A DNA stretch of 64,000 nucleotides from Planococcus glaciei (GTDB lineage: Bacteria; Bacillota; Bacilli; Bacillales_A; Planococcaceae), in contig NZ_FNDC01000004.1 of assembly GCF_900099655.1 (NCBI RefSeq), forward strand, positions 124,001-188,000, given 5' to 3'. The notes under the pieces are model-generated. The model was not told where the DNA came from, made no database searches, and worked only from the letters and a program-made list of their open reading frames with translations. Shown here piece by piece: positions 15,660 to 24,406 of the stretch; within the stretch, counting starts at the first letter, position 1, and every line of letters begins with the position of its first letter. Both the position numbers and the translations under genes were made by a program.

Positions 15660-16727
15660 ATGATGAAAAAGATTTTAATTTACGGGGTAGGGCCGTTCGG
15701 CAGCTTGTTTGCTGAACGCCTTTCAGAAGCGGGGCACTCCGTATTCTTGCTGGATCACGGGGAGCGGCAGCAAGAGTTGAAGCCATACGGCGTTGTGACA
15801 GAAAATACAGCGACGGGTGAGCAAACAGTGACGAGGCTTCCAGTAGTAGAGCGCCTGGAAGAGGAAGATGCGTACGATCTGGTCATCGTGCCAATCCGCA
15901 AAAATTTGGTTGGGGATGTGTTGCCGGCATTGGCCGCCAATAAAAAGGTTCCGACTTTCTTGTTCATGATGAACAACGCCGCGGGCCAGCAGCAATTTGT
16001 TGAAGCTCTCGGCAAAGAACGGGTAATGGCGGGTTTTCCGCTCCCGGGCGGCTATAAGAAAGACCACGTCATGTATATGATGCCGGTGGAAGAAAAGAAA
16101 CCCACGGTCTTGCCGATTGGCGAAGTCGATGGAAACGTGATTTCACGAACTTATGAAGTGGCGGACATTCTCAGTTCGATGCGGGGCTACCGGGCACAAA
16201 TCCGGAAAGACATCGACGGTTGGCTGAAAACGCATGTCGCCTTGCTGATTCCGACGCTTGCTCCGGCAGTCTATGCGTGCAATACAAATTTATCTCACTT
16301 TGCTGCAACTCGGGATGCTCACGTGCTGTTAAAGCGTGCGCTCCCTGAAGCTTTCCGGGCAATCCAAAATGCAGGGGTGCCCATCACGCCACCTTCACTT
16401 CGCATCGTCGAATGGATCCCTGAACCGTTGTTTGTCCTGGCTCTCGGCAAAATGGCAAAAAGCGCCACATTTGAAAATGTAATGGGGCATTTGGAAAGCG
16501 TTCCGGATGAAGTCCGCCATTTAACCGATGAATTTTTTGAGCTGATTCGGCACGGCCATACCCCGACACCGACCTTAGATGGGCTGGCGGAATTTACGTA
16601 TGGCACCAAAGAGGCGATTCCTTTTGGATCAAAAAGTATTCCTCTTCGGTGGGGAGGGGTTTATGGAGTGGCGATTGGAGCAGCCGTCGTGGCGGGTTTA
16701 CTTATGAAAGCAAGGAAGAGAATTTAA
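15660..16727 (+). CDS. Ketopantoate-reductase-like (ApbA/PanE family) protein with C-terminal membrane helix
   Basis: 355 aa. N-terminal Rossmann domain with a GVGPFGS dinucleotide loop (about 8-14) and IVPIRKN around 79; the second half is helical. This resembles the ApbA/PanE reductase family, which reduces 2-ketopantoate or similar keto acids with NADPH, but the usual C-terminal KPTSMLQD block is not seen. Unusually, residues about 333-350 (GVYGVAIGAAVVAGLLM) form a single membrane helix ending in KARKRI, so it is probably tail-anchored. AGGAGGGGG precedes two adjacent ATG codons (15660, 15663). Pantothenate synthesis is unlikely; the substrate is unknown. Confidence 0.8.
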   Translation: MMKKILIYGVGPFGSLFAERLSEAGHSVFLLDHGERQQELKPYGVVTENTATGEQTVTRLPVVERLEEEDAYDLVIVPIRKNLVGDVLPALAANKKVPTFLFMMNNAAGQQQFVEALGKERVMAGFPLPGGYKKDHVMYMMPVEEKKPTVLPIGEVDGNVISRTYEVADILSSMRGYRAQIRKDIDGWLKTHVALLIPTLAPAVYACNTNLSHFAATRDAHVLLKRALPEAFRAIQNAGVPITPPSLRIVEWIPEPLFVLALGKMAKSATFENVMGHLESVPDEVRHLTDEFFELIRHGHTPTPTLDGLAEFTYGTKEAIPFGSKSIPLRWGGVYGVAIGAAVVAGLLMKARKRI

Positions 16728-16736
16728 TTAGATGTA

Positions 16737-16776
16737 CGAAAAAGAACAGGCTCCGTAATGGCTGGAGCCTGTTCTC
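16737..16776 (-). terminator. Terminator of the exported Lys/Thr-rich protein gene
   Basis: Minus strand GAACAGGCTCC pairs with GGAGCCTGTTC, followed by five T. It may also stop the convergent ApbA-like gene. Confidence 0.85.
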
Positions 16777-16781
16777 GGTCA

Positions 16782-17423
16782 TTAATGGCGTTTTTTGCCT
16801 TTGTCTTTTCCATGTTTTTCCCATTTGCCGTGAGTTGTTTCAACATCCACAACTTTTTTGTCATAATGGGTTTGTTCGTTTTTCTTGAATGTTTCTTTGT
16901 GCTTGGTCACTTCTTTCGTTGTTTTACCGAATTCTTTATCAAAGAATTTTTCAGTTGTTTTGCTGATGATTTTGCCGTTGCTTCCCGGTTTGCCGCGGTG
17001 CTTAATGGTTGTGACAGTTGTTTTGGTGATTTTAACCGGAGTCGTGAATTTTTTAATGGTGTGAATGGCTGTTACTTCATCCCAAGAAGTCGTTTTGGTG
17101 ATTTCATAAGTGGTTTTAACATATACATCTCGATACCAATCGTGTTTTGGATGTTTTTCACGTTTCTTTTCAACTTTTGATTCCGTGTAAGTGTCTTTCT
17201 TAAATTTCTTCTCGGTTTTGTAATCCGTGTCTTTTTCTACTTTGACAATCTTGTCATAGCTTACTTCTTTTGTCGTTTTTACAATGGTCGTGACGCCTTT
17301 ATGGAAAGTCACTTTTTCGGTTGTATTGTTATCTCCATGATGGCCATCGTTGCCAGCAAAGGTCATAGAAGAAAAACCGAATACCAACATAAAAGTCAAT
17401 AAAATCATCGCCAACTTTTTCAT
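16782..17423 (-). CDS. Exported Lys/Thr-rich protein of unknown function
   Basis: 213 aa from the ATG at 17423 (GGGAGAA upstream); the longer frame to 17504 lies in the leader element. A Sec signal peptide (MKKLAMILLTFMLVFGFSSMTFA, about 1-23) very like that of the gene at 14945-15271, then a mature domain with alternating Lys/Thr/Val (ITKTTV, VKTTKEV, KTTEKFF) suggesting beta-strands, and a His/Lys/Gly-rich end (HGKWEKHGKDKGKKRH). No Cys and no known domain. Strongly basic, so it probably associates with the anionic cell wall. It shares the conserved leader with the smaller exported protein, so both are probably induced by the same signal. Confidence 0.78.
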   Translation of the reverse strand: MKKLAMILLTFMLVFGFSSMTFAGNDGHHGDNNTTEKVTFHKGVTTIVKTTKEVSYDKIVKVEKDTDYKTEKKFKKDTYTESKVEKKREKHPKHDWYRDVYVKTTYEITKTTSWDEVTAIHTIKKFTTPVKITKTTVTTIKHRGKPGSNGKIISKTTEKFFDKEFGKTTKEVTKHKETFKKNEQTHYDKKVVDVETTHGKWEKHGKDKGKKRH

Positions 17424-17545
17424 GACTGATTCTCCCTTGTTTAAAATTAGATTTTTTGTTAGTCTCTTCGTGCATCGCTGAGAGATTAAACTTGCAATCG
17501 TCATTTTAAGGTACTTTTTGAGAGAAATTTGGCCCCCTTTTTATG
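17424..17545 (-). promoter_or_regulatory. Conserved leader element, copy B
   Basis: Minus strand blocks AAGGGGGCCA, CTCTCAAAAAGTACCTT, GCAAGTTTAAT, a CTCTC...AGAGA hairpin with GCGATGCACGA in the loop, CTAACAAAAAATCTAATTTT, then GGGAGAA. They match copy A (15272-15382) block for block. The remaining 300 bases up to 17845 are A/T-rich, with no clear promoter for the aminotransferase gene. Confidence 0.55.
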
Positions 17546-17845
17546 CGGCTTGCGACAAAAAAGATTGTACTTGCACGATAATTATACTATAAAGAGCAAA
17601 TAATTCATATAATTCAGAATAAATAATTTAAATATTTTTACTAATATCAAGGTATTCTTTAGTAGGATAAAGTGTTTGTTTTTTTAAACAGTTCAAGCTC
17701 AGTATAGATATGAAGAAAAGAAGTTCAATTCGCCTGTTGGACCAAATCTGTTGATCCTTTTTTATCGGTGAAGTTTCCAGAATGCTTTAACAATTTTCAT
17801 GTAGAATAGAGATAACTACTTTAAATCCGAAAGGAGCTCATACAT

Positions 17846-19051
17846 ATGAAACACAATTTTCCTTTTTCCAAAGACATAAAACGGGCCTTCCAAAACGATC
17901 CGCCGGGACAATGGATGACTGTCGTACCAACGGGATGCATTCGCCTGAATTCAGGTTATCCGCAACCGGTCCTGGTGCCTTCCATAGAAATAAAAGAGGC
18001 AGTTGCGCGCTTGATTGATGAAGAACAGGATTTGCCGCTCCACTATATCGGCAGCCCCAGAATTCCGGAGTTAAAAAAATTCATCCAGCAGCGCATGCAA
18101 AAACGAGGAGTCGTTCTTTCCGAGGAAGAGCTTTTGATCACATCGGGCGCTTGCCAGGCCATTGACTTGATCTCCCGGATTTTGCTTGATGATGAAGCCG
18201 TTGTAGCAATTGAGGCGCCAACCTATATGGAGGCGTTGGAGGTGTTCGGAAATTATACCGAGCATTTCATGGATGTGCCGATTGACGCAAACGGGCTCGA
18301 TACCGACCGTTTTGAAGAAATGCTGGCAGACAAAGAAGCGAAAGGGGAAACTTTGCCGCGCTTGCTTTACACCATCCCGACATTCCAAAATCCTACGGGG
18401 ACGACAATGACGCTGGAACGGAGAAAAAAGGTGCTGGAATTGGCAGAACGCTACGATTTTCTGATTTTAGAAGACGATGCCTATGGTGAACTGGCATTCG
18501 GGGAACAAGCGCGTTTGTTGAAAGCGATGGATCCGGGCAACCGTGTGCTTTATGTCGGATCCTTATCGAAAGTTGTCGCGCCGGGCATGCGGATCGGCTG
18601 GGTGGCAGGAGCGGAGGAATTGGTCACGGCTATGGACTGGTTCAAAAAAGATTTGCACCATCCCTTCGCCCAGGCAACCATGGCTTCGTATTTAGAAGGA
18701 CTGGATTTTGACGGCCATCTTCAAGAGCTTCAGGATGCTTATCAGCGAAAAAGCAGTGTAATGGTTGCGGCATTGGAAAAATTCTTGCCGAAGTCGGTTT
18801 CCTGGTATACACCGAGCGGCGGATACTTTGTTTGGGTCCAAGTGCCGGGAGTGGATACAGTCCAAATGCTGCCAGAAGCACTCGCGGCTGGTGTGGCATA
18901 TGTGCCCGGCAGATACTTTTTCCTGAACCAGGAGGAAGGCCGTGAATTCCTCCGGTTGTCGTTCAGTTATGCGGACGAAGAACAGATTGTAAAAGGAATC
19001 GAGCTTTTAGGGCAAGTGATCGGGAGAACGGTTCCGCAGGAAAACAATTAA
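17846..19051 (+). CDS. PLP-dependent aminotransferase (2-aminoadipate transaminase-like)
   Basis: 401 aa, fold-type I aminotransferase of the MocR/LysN-like group, without the GntR DNA-binding domain. NPTG at 182-185, EDDAYGEL at 209-216 and the PLP lysine in SLSKVVAPGMRIGWV (Lys242) are intact; the final Arg for the substrate carboxylate is in FLRLSFSY. It should transfer amino groups between an amino acid and 2-oxoglutarate; the substrate (aminoadipate, branched-chain or aromatic) is open. Ribosome-binding site AAAGGAG. The next gene starts 22 bases downstream in the same transcript. Confidence 0.9.
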   Translation: MKHNFPFSKDIKRAFQNDPPGQWMTVVPTGCIRLNSGYPQPVLVPSIEIKEAVARLIDEEQDLPLHYIGSPRIPELKKFIQQRMQKRGVVLSEEELLITSGACQAIDLISRILLDDEAVVAIEAPTYMEALEVFGNYTEHFMDVPIDANGLDTDRFEEMLADKEAKGETLPRLLYTIPTFQNPTGTTMTLERRKKVLELAERYDFLILEDDAYGELAFGEQARLLKAMDPGNRVLYVGSLSKVVAPGMRIGWVAGAEELVTAMDWFKKDLHHPFAQATMASYLEGLDFDGHLQELQDAYQRKSSVMVAALEKFLPKSVSWYTPSGGYFVWVQVPGVDTVQMLPEALAAGVAYVPGRYFFLNQEEGREFLRLSFSYADEEQIVKGIELLGQVIGRTVPQENN

Positions 19052-19073
19052 ACCATACAAGAGGAGAAATTTT

Positions 19074-19508
19074 TTGGAAACATATATCGTTATCCACAAT
19101 ATAGAAGCCGAGCCCGAATGGCCAAAGCTTTTCGGCATCGCACTGTCGGTCTGCGACAGTTTTCAAATCATGTACCCGGATGGAGAATGGGATGCGGAAA
19201 ATCCTTTGCTGACGGGCAAGCCGGAGTTTGAGAACTTGGAAGGGATTCAAACTTTTCCATGGGATGGCATGAAAGACAGCACGGTTTATCGCGGTCCTTT
19301 GAATGCAGAGTCCAGAGAATTGTTTTGGCATCGTATGGTTCCGAGAGAGGATGACTATGTGTATCCGCTTTGGAATTTCGATTTTTACCGGGAAGGCAAG
19401 CTCGTTTTTTCAATCCAGGATTTTTCAGTCTGCCTTGCCTATTCCTACCCCGAAATGATGGAGATTTTTGCAGAGCAAGGAATTGATTTATTGAGTTTAG
19501 AAGGTTAG
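19074..19508 (+). CDS. Conserved hypothetical protein, co-transcribed with the aminotransferase
   Basis: 144 aa, TTG start with GAGGAGA seven bases upstream. Soluble and acidic, with many aromatic residues (WPKLFG, YPDGEW, FPWDGM, YVYPLWNFDFYREG). No domain recognised and no signal peptide or membrane segment. It lies 22 bases behind the aminotransferase gene and ends at a terminator, so it belongs to that operon. Function unknown. Confidence 0.72.
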   Translation: METYIVIHNIEAEPEWPKLFGIALSVCDSFQIMYPDGEWDAENPLLTGKPEFENLEGIQTFPWDGMKDSTVYRGPLNAESRELFWHRMVPREDDYVYPLWNFDFYREGKLVFSIQDFSVCLAYSYPEMMEIFAEQGIDLLSLEG

Positions 19509-19511
19509 TAA

Positions 19512-19541
19512 AAAGGAGGCACCCAAAGGGATGCCTCCTTT
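19512..19541. terminator. Bidirectional terminator
   Basis: AAAGGAGGCA pairs with TGCCTCCTTT between two convergent genes. Confidence 0.88.
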
Positions 19542-19547
19542 ACATTT

Positions 19548-20027
19548 TTATTCCACGACGTATTCAGTTTCTGTTCGGAAGGCAGGGCCCTGTTCAGGCG
19601 TCAGCCAGGCTTCAAGTGTGTAAGTGCCGGGTTCCAGTTCCAGCGGCGGCACTTCGATTTCATACTGCAATTCTTCTGCTTGTTTCACCGTTTCTTCTCC
19701 AAGTGCCTGCGCATACATGCTGACAGACGACTGCAGGAAAACTTGCTCGCCTGATTCATCGAGCAAAGCGAAATCATAGCGTTGGCTGCTGGTGAAATCA
19801 AAAGTCAGCGGCTTTTCCGTTTGGTTTTTTACCGTATACAGATAGGTTTTGTCATCCAGCTGTTTAATCGCCGGTTCCGGTTCGCCGGCTGCAATGCCGC
19901 CGGAAGTGCCTTCGTTTGTTTCGGGTTCTTCAGGCATTTTCTCTGCGTCCTCCTCCATGCCGCATGCTGTTGCAAAGAGTGCTAGCAACAACAGCGATAG
20001 TGCCAAAAACCATAAGCGTTTTCTCAT
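19548..20027 (-). CDS. BsuPI-related lipoprotein
   Basis: 159 aa. Signal peptide with lipobox ATAC (Cys near 22), an acidic linker (MEEDAEKMPEEPETNEG) and a C-terminal beta-sandwich of the BsuPI (intracellular proteinase inhibitor) family: VKNQTEKPLTFDFTSSQRYDF, SVSMYAQAL and LEPGTYTLEAWLTP. Unlike BsuPI itself it is exported and lipid-anchored, so it may inhibit or bind extracytoplasmic proteins; inhibition is not shown for most family members. Single gene. Confidence 0.85.
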   Translation of the reverse strand: MRKRLWFLALSLLLLALFATACGMEEDAEKMPEEPETNEGTSGGIAAGEPEPAIKQLDDKTYLYTVKNQTEKPLTFDFTSSQRYDFALLDESGEQVFLQSSVSMYAQALGEETVKQAEELQYEIEVPPLELEPGTYTLEAWLTPEQGPAFRTETEYVVE

Positions 20028-20114
20028 TATCGCACCTCCTTTGAAACTTCAATGGAATCTCTTCCGCATCTCTTTAGTATAAGACCGTTAATCGAAGAGA
20101 AAAGTTACAAAAGA

Positions 20115-20162
20115 AAAAGGCGCCGGCGGCAACCTGTCAAAGGCCGCCGCCGACGCTTTTTT
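20115..20162 (-). terminator. Terminator of fda
   Basis: Minus strand AAAAAGCGTCGGCGGCGGCC pairs with the facing GCCGCCGGCGCCTTTTT and is followed by T residues. Confidence 0.88.
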
Positions 20163-20169
20163 GAATCAA

Positions 20170-21057
20170 TCACGTAATCGATGCTTCGTAAATAGTCCGG
20201 ATTGAATCAGCAATGCCTTCGTTGAATTCGTCATCGCTTTGGTCAGCGCTGACGCCTTCAGATAAACCGCGGGAGAAGCTGGCGATTAAGCCGTTGTTCC
20301 GCGCCAATTTCTCATTCGCTTCTTTCCGTGTATAACCGCCGGAAAGCGCCACTACCCGGACGACACGGGGATGTTCAATCAATTCTTTATAGAAATTATC
20401 AACTGTTGGAATCGACAATTTCAGCATCACCGGCTGGTCTTCGCTGAGATTATCCAGCTCTTTCAAGATTTCTTCTTTTAACAATGCTTCAATTTTTTCT
20501 TTGTCAGCACTGTGAATGTCCACTTCCGGTTCAATGATGGGCACAAGTCCGGCAGCGATGATTTGCTTGCCGACTTCAAACTGCTGGGCCACTACTTGTT
20601 TAATGCCTTCAGCATTCGCTTCTTTAATGACCGAGCGCATTTTCGTGCCGAATACTTTGCGTTCAACCGCTCTTTTTAACAGTTCATCTAAATTTGGAAT
20701 GGGTTTCATCAGCTGGACGCCGCCCTCTTCGTCAGCCAGGCCTTTATCGACTTTCAAGAAGGGTACAACGCCTTTTTCTTCCCATAAGTAATCGGGTGTG
20801 TATTTGCCTTCCACTTTCCGGTCCATCGTCTGTTCGAACAGGATGGCTCCAAGAATGGAATCGGAATTGAACGCAGGAGCGGTCATGACGCGCGTCCGCA
20901 TTTCGTGGATCAAATCGTACATTTCCTCTTCGTTGGAATAGGCATCTTCCGGAACGCCGTATAATTTCAACGCTTTTGGTGTACTGCCGCCGCTTTGGTC
21001 AAGCGCTGCGATAAAACCTTGTCCGTTTTTAACCAACTCTAACTGCTCTTTGTTCAT
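20170..21057 (-). CDS. fda: Class I fructose-1,6-bisphosphate aldolase
   Basis: 295 aa, full length for the staphylococcal-type class I (Schiff-base) aldolase: [14 protein letters not shown] at 17-30, FLKVDKGL with a Lys near 103, [10 protein letters not shown] around 173 and the Schiff-base lysine in VMLKLSIP (about residue 210), with [10 protein letters not shown] near 239. It cleaves fructose-1,6-bisphosphate to dihydroxyacetone phosphate and glyceraldehyde-3-phosphate in glycolysis and runs backwards in gluconeogenesis. A metal-dependent class II enzyme is probably encoded elsewhere. Transcribed alone, divergently from the sugar transporter. Confidence 0.95.
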   Translation of the reverse strand: MNKEQLELVKNGQGFIAALDQSGGSTPKALKLYGVPEDAYSNEEEMYDLIHEMRTRVMTAPAFNSDSILGAILFEQTMDRKVEGKYTPDYLWEEKGVVPFLKVDKGLADEEGGVQLMKPIPNLDELLKRAVERKVFGTKMRSVIKEANAEGIKQVVAQQFEVGKQIIAAGLVPIIEPEVDIHSADKEKIEALLKEEILKELDNLSEDQPVMLKLSIPTVDNFYKELIEHPRVVRVVALSGGYTRKEANEKLARNNGLIASFSRGLSEGVSADQSDDEFNEGIADSIRTIYEASIT

Positions 21058-21273
21058 TTTCCCAGCTCCTTAGATAAATTTTTTTGAATAAATCCTTCAT
21101 AAAAACTTTAACTAAAAGTGACCTCTTACAATAATTAGTGTATCAATAATCGATTTAAACTACAAAAGAATATATAGCACCTGAAGCACTGAATTTTCAC
21201 ACTGTTCCAGTATGAATGGGTTTTCTGAACGGTATTTTAACTGTGGAATAAGTATGGAAAGTTAGTTTACTGG

Positions 21274-21303
21274 TTGCACAAAGTTTGTGAACATTGCTAC
21301 AAT
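21274..21303 (+). promoter_or_regulatory. Sigma-A promoter of the sugar porter
   Basis: TTGCAC, 18 bases, TACAAT, with the cre box just downstream. Confidence 0.6.
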
Positions 21304-21306
21304 TAA

Positions 21307-21320
21307 TGATAACGTTTTCA
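21307..21320 (+). promoter_or_regulatory. cre box (CcpA catabolite-repression operator)
   Basis: TGATAACGTTTTCA fits TGWNANCGNTNWCA at every constrained position and covers the predicted transcription start, the usual place for repression. Confidence 0.75.
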
Positions 21321-21369
21321 ATTTGAAAGGAGGAAGGGAGTCAAAAAGATTTTTCTCCCGTTGACGCAG

Positions 21370-22809
21370 ATGAAAAACAACAAGAACTTTTATATTTTTG
21401 CCATTACTTTAGTGGCTACTTTAGGTGGTCTTTTGTTTGGCTATGACACAGCCGTCATATCCGGTGCAGAAGGAGCTTTGCAAAATTATTTCGCAGATTC
21501 CTTAGGGCTTAGTTCCTTTGTTCATGGCCTTACAGTTTCCAGTGCGTTAATTGGCTGCATCATTGGCGGCTTATTGTCTGGTAAAGTTTCAACAGCGATC
21601 GGCAGAAAGTACTCATTGATTCTGGCTGCCATTCTTTTTATTCTTTCGGCTTTAGGCTCTGCTTATCCAGAGGTTTTGTTTTTCACAGCGGGGGAACCGA
21701 CGATGGCTCTGCTGATTACCTTTAATGTTTACCGCATCATTGGCGGTATAGGTGTAGGCTTGGCTTCTGCTGTCGCTCCGATGTATATCGGCGAAATTGC
21801 TCCCGCACATTTGAGAGGCCGGTTGGTTTCATTAAATCAGTTTGCCATTATTCTTGGTATGCTTGTCGTTTACTTTGTCAACTGGGGCATAGCCAGAGGC
21901 GAGAGCCTGGAGTGGATCAATTCAATCGGCTGGAGATACATGTTCGCTTCTGAACTGATCCCGGCGGTGTTGTTCCTGCTTCTCCTGTTCTTCGTACCGG
22001 AAACACCGCGCTATTTGGTGTCACAGCAAAAGGAAGACAAGGCAATGGCAATTTTGCTGAAGACTTACGATGCAACCATGGCAAAAGCCACTTTATACGA
22101 AATCAAGCAATCGTTCGACCATAAGAAAGAAAAATTATTCGTCTACGGAAAAGCCATTGTAGTGATTGGCGTATTGCTTTCCGTGTTTCAGCAATTTGTC
22201 GGGATCAACGTGGCACTGTACTACGCACCGAGAATTTTTGAAAGTATGGGAGCGGCACGTGACGCTTCGTTTTTCCAGACCATTGTCATGGGCTTGGTCA
22301 ACGTCATCTTTACAGTCATTGCGATTCTGACAGTAGACAAATTTGGGCGTAAGCCGTTGCTGGTCATCGGGTCAATCGGTATGACAGTGGGGATGTTCGG
22401 CGTTGCCGGTCTTGCTTATTTCAATCAAATCGGGATTGCGACTTTGGTGTTCATCATCATTTATACAGCATCCTTCATGATGTCCTGGGGACCGGTTGTG
22501 TGGGTCTTGCTGTCTGAAATTTTCCCGAACAAAATCAGAGGGCAGGCACTGGCGATTGCTGTCGCAGCTCAATGGGCCGCCAATTATTTCATTTCTTCTA
22601 CATATCCGATGATGATGGAAGTCAGCGGGGCGATGACGTACTCATTCTACGGAATCATGAGTTTGCTTTCGGCATTATTCGTTTGGAAGTTCATCCCGGA
22701 GACAAAAGGCAAGTCGCTGGAGGAACTTGAAATCCTGCTGAAAAAATCACATGCTTCAAAACAAGGGCAGACAGCGAATAAACGCGGTTCTGCAGTGAAA
22801 GAAATTTAA
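21370..22809 (+). CDS. Sugar porter family MFS transporter (XylE/AraE-like)
   Basis: 479 aa, 12 transmembrane helices, with sugar-porter signatures GGLLFGYDTAVISGA (about 19-33), GRKYSL after helix 2, RIIGGIGVG, PETPRYLV before the central loop, FQQFVGINVALYYAPRIF in helix 7 and PETKG near the end. It carries a monosaccharide by proton symport. A cre box in the promoter means it is shut off when glucose is present. Start uncertain: the strong AAAGGAGG at about 21327-21334 is separated from this ATG (and from an in-frame TTG at 21361) by a hairpin, GGGAG...CTCCC at 21336-21359, that could bring them together. Confidence 0.88.
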   Translation: MKNNKNFYIFAITLVATLGGLLFGYDTAVISGAEGALQNYFADSLGLSSFVHGLTVSSALIGCIIGGLLSGKVSTAIGRKYSLILAAILFILSALGSAYPEVLFFTAGEPTMALLITFNVYRIIGGIGVGLASAVAPMYIGEIAPAHLRGRLVSLNQFAIILGMLVVYFVNWGIARGESLEWINSIGWRYMFASELIPAVLFLLLLFFVPETPRYLVSQQKEDKAMAILLKTYDATMAKATLYEIKQSFDHKKEKLFVYGKAIVVIGVLLSVFQQFVGINVALYYAPRIFESMGAARDASFFQTIVMGLVNVIFTVIAILTVDKFGRKPLLVIGSIGMTVGMFGVAGLAYFNQIGIATLVFIIIYTASFMMSWGPVVWVLLSEIFPNKIRGQALAIAVAAQWAANYFISSTYPMMMEVSGAMTYSFYGIMSLLSALFVWKFIPETKGKSLEELEILLKKSHASKQGQTANKRGSAVKEI

Positions 22810-22813
22810 CGCA

Positions 22814-22865
22814 GCAACAGGCGGTTTCCATCAGCAGAAGGCTGAAGGGAATCGCCTGTTGTTTT
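22814..22865 (+). terminator. Terminator after the sugar porter
   Basis: CAACAGGCG pairs with CGCCTGTTG and is followed by TTTTG. Confidence 0.8.
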
Positions 22866-22910
22866 GTGTATTAGAATAATTTAACTGTTTTAATAAAGGC
22901 AGACTGTCTG

Positions 22911-22948
22911 AGACCAGCAACCTTTCAATTCAAGGCTGCTGGTCTTTT
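22911..22948 (+). terminator. Second terminator-like hairpin
   Basis: AGACCAGCAACCTT pairs with AAGGCTGCTGGTCT and is followed by TTT. It lies in the gap before ilvA. Confidence 0.65.
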
Positions 22949-23090
22949 GAAATTAGATGCAAAATTAAGCTTGAATGGATTCGATTATTATTAAAAACGG
23001 CACTTTCGCATAATTGTCAAAATTTTTTATCAATAATTTGCTTCTTTGTGTTAGAGTAATGAAATAACTAAATTCAAAAGGGTGATTCAG

Positions 23091-24380
23091 ATGACGAGAA
23101 GCAATACGACAGAGCTTGAGAGAGCAACAGACACAGCGAAAGTGACAGTGGCAGACATCATGGTGGCGAATCAGGCACTGAAAGACGTCATTGTGAAAAC
23201 GCCGCTTCAGCGCAACGAAATTCTGTCCGCCCGATACGGCTGCAACGTCTTTTTGAAACGGGAAGACCAGCAAGTGGTGCGGTCTTTTAAATTGCGCGGA
23301 GCGTATAATTTTATCTCCAGCATGACCATGGAAGAACGGAGCAGAGGCGTCGTCTGCGCAAGCGCCGGCAACCATGCACAAGGTGTGGCATACTCCTGCA
23401 AGGCGCTCGGCATTGAAGGGAAAATCTTCATGCCGCTCACCACACCGAGCCAAAAAGTGTCCCAGGTCAAGCGCTTCGGCGGTGAACAAGTTTCCGTAGT
23501 CCTGACAGGCGACTCGTTTGATGATGCGTTTGCAGCGGCAATGGAGCTTTGCACAGCGGAAGGAAAAACTTTTGTCCATCCGTTCAACAGCACCCAAGTC
23601 ATTGCGGGACAAGGAACGGTCGCCCTTGAAGTGCTGAATGAAATGCAGGAGCCGGTCGATTACATGTTTTGTGGAATCGGAGGCGGGGGGCTTGCTTCCG
23701 GCGTAGGTTCCTATCTAAAAGGAATCAGCCCTTCCACCAAACTGATTGGTGTTGAACCGGCGGGAGCCGCCAGCATGAAAGCTTCCTTAAAGAACGGCGA
23801 AGTGACCCGCCTGGATGAGATTGATACTTTCGTTGACGGAGCTGCAGTGAAACAAGTCGGTGATTTGACGATGGCAATCTGCGAAGACGTCGTTGATGAC
23901 ATCATTCCCGTGCCCGAAGGAAAAGTGTGTACGACCATTCTGGAACTGTATAACGAAAATGCCATTGTCGCAGAACCGGCGGGCGCATTGTCGGTAGCTG
24001 CCCTGGATTTTTATAAAGAGCACATCAAAGGCAAAAACGTGGTCTGCGTAATCAGCGGAGGCAATAACGATATCGAACGGATGCAGGAAATCAAAGAAAA
24101 GTCGCTGATCTATGAAGGCTTAAAACATTATTTCATCGTGACATTCCCGCAGCGTGCTGGAGCACTCCGCAAATTTATGGAACAAGTGCTTGGTGAAGAA
24201 GACGATATCACTCATTTCGAGTACACGAAACGGACGAACCGCGAGCATGGACCGGTTATTGTCGGCATCGAATTGAAACGCCGGGAAGACTACGAACCGC
24301 TTGTCACCCGGATGGCGGAAAACGGTTTCCCGTATAAAGACATCAATAATGATTCCTTATTGTTTAATTTATTGATCTAG
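23091..24380 (+). CDS. ilvA: Threonine ammonia-lyase (threonine deaminase)
   Basis: 429 aa from the ATG at 23091 (AAAGGG upstream; the GTG at 23082 overlaps that site). A PLP fold-type II catalytic domain (about 1-330) with the PLP lysine in RSFKLRGAYN (Lys67), SAGNHAQGVA and the glycine loop GGGGLASG, followed by one ACT-like regulatory domain (about 335-429, HYFIVTFPQRAGALRKF). It converts threonine to 2-oxobutanoate, the first step towards isoleucine; the regulatory domain implies feedback by isoleucine. No ilv-leu neighbours and no T-box are seen upstream. Confidence 0.94.
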   Translation: MTRSNTTELERATDTAKVTVADIMVANQALKDVIVKTPLQRNEILSARYGCNVFLKREDQQVVRSFKLRGAYNFISSMTMEERSRGVVCASAGNHAQGVAYSCKALGIEGKIFMPLTTPSQKVSQVKRFGGEQVSVVLTGDSFDDAFAAAMELCTAEGKTFVHPFNSTQVIAGQGTVALEVLNEMQEPVDYMFCGIGGGGLASGVGSYLKGISPSTKLIGVEPAGAASMKASLKNGEVTRLDEIDTFVDGAAVKQVGDLTMAICEDVVDDIIPVPEGKVCTTILELYNENAIVAEPAGALSVAALDFYKEHIKGKNVVCVISGGNNDIERMQEIKEKSLIYEGLKHYFIVTFPQRAGALRKFMEQVLGEEDDITHFEYTKRTNREHGPVIVGIELKRREDYEPLVTRMAENGFPYKDINNDSLLFNLLI

Positions 24381-24406
24381 TGCTAGAAACTTTCCATTCT
24401 TTAAGT

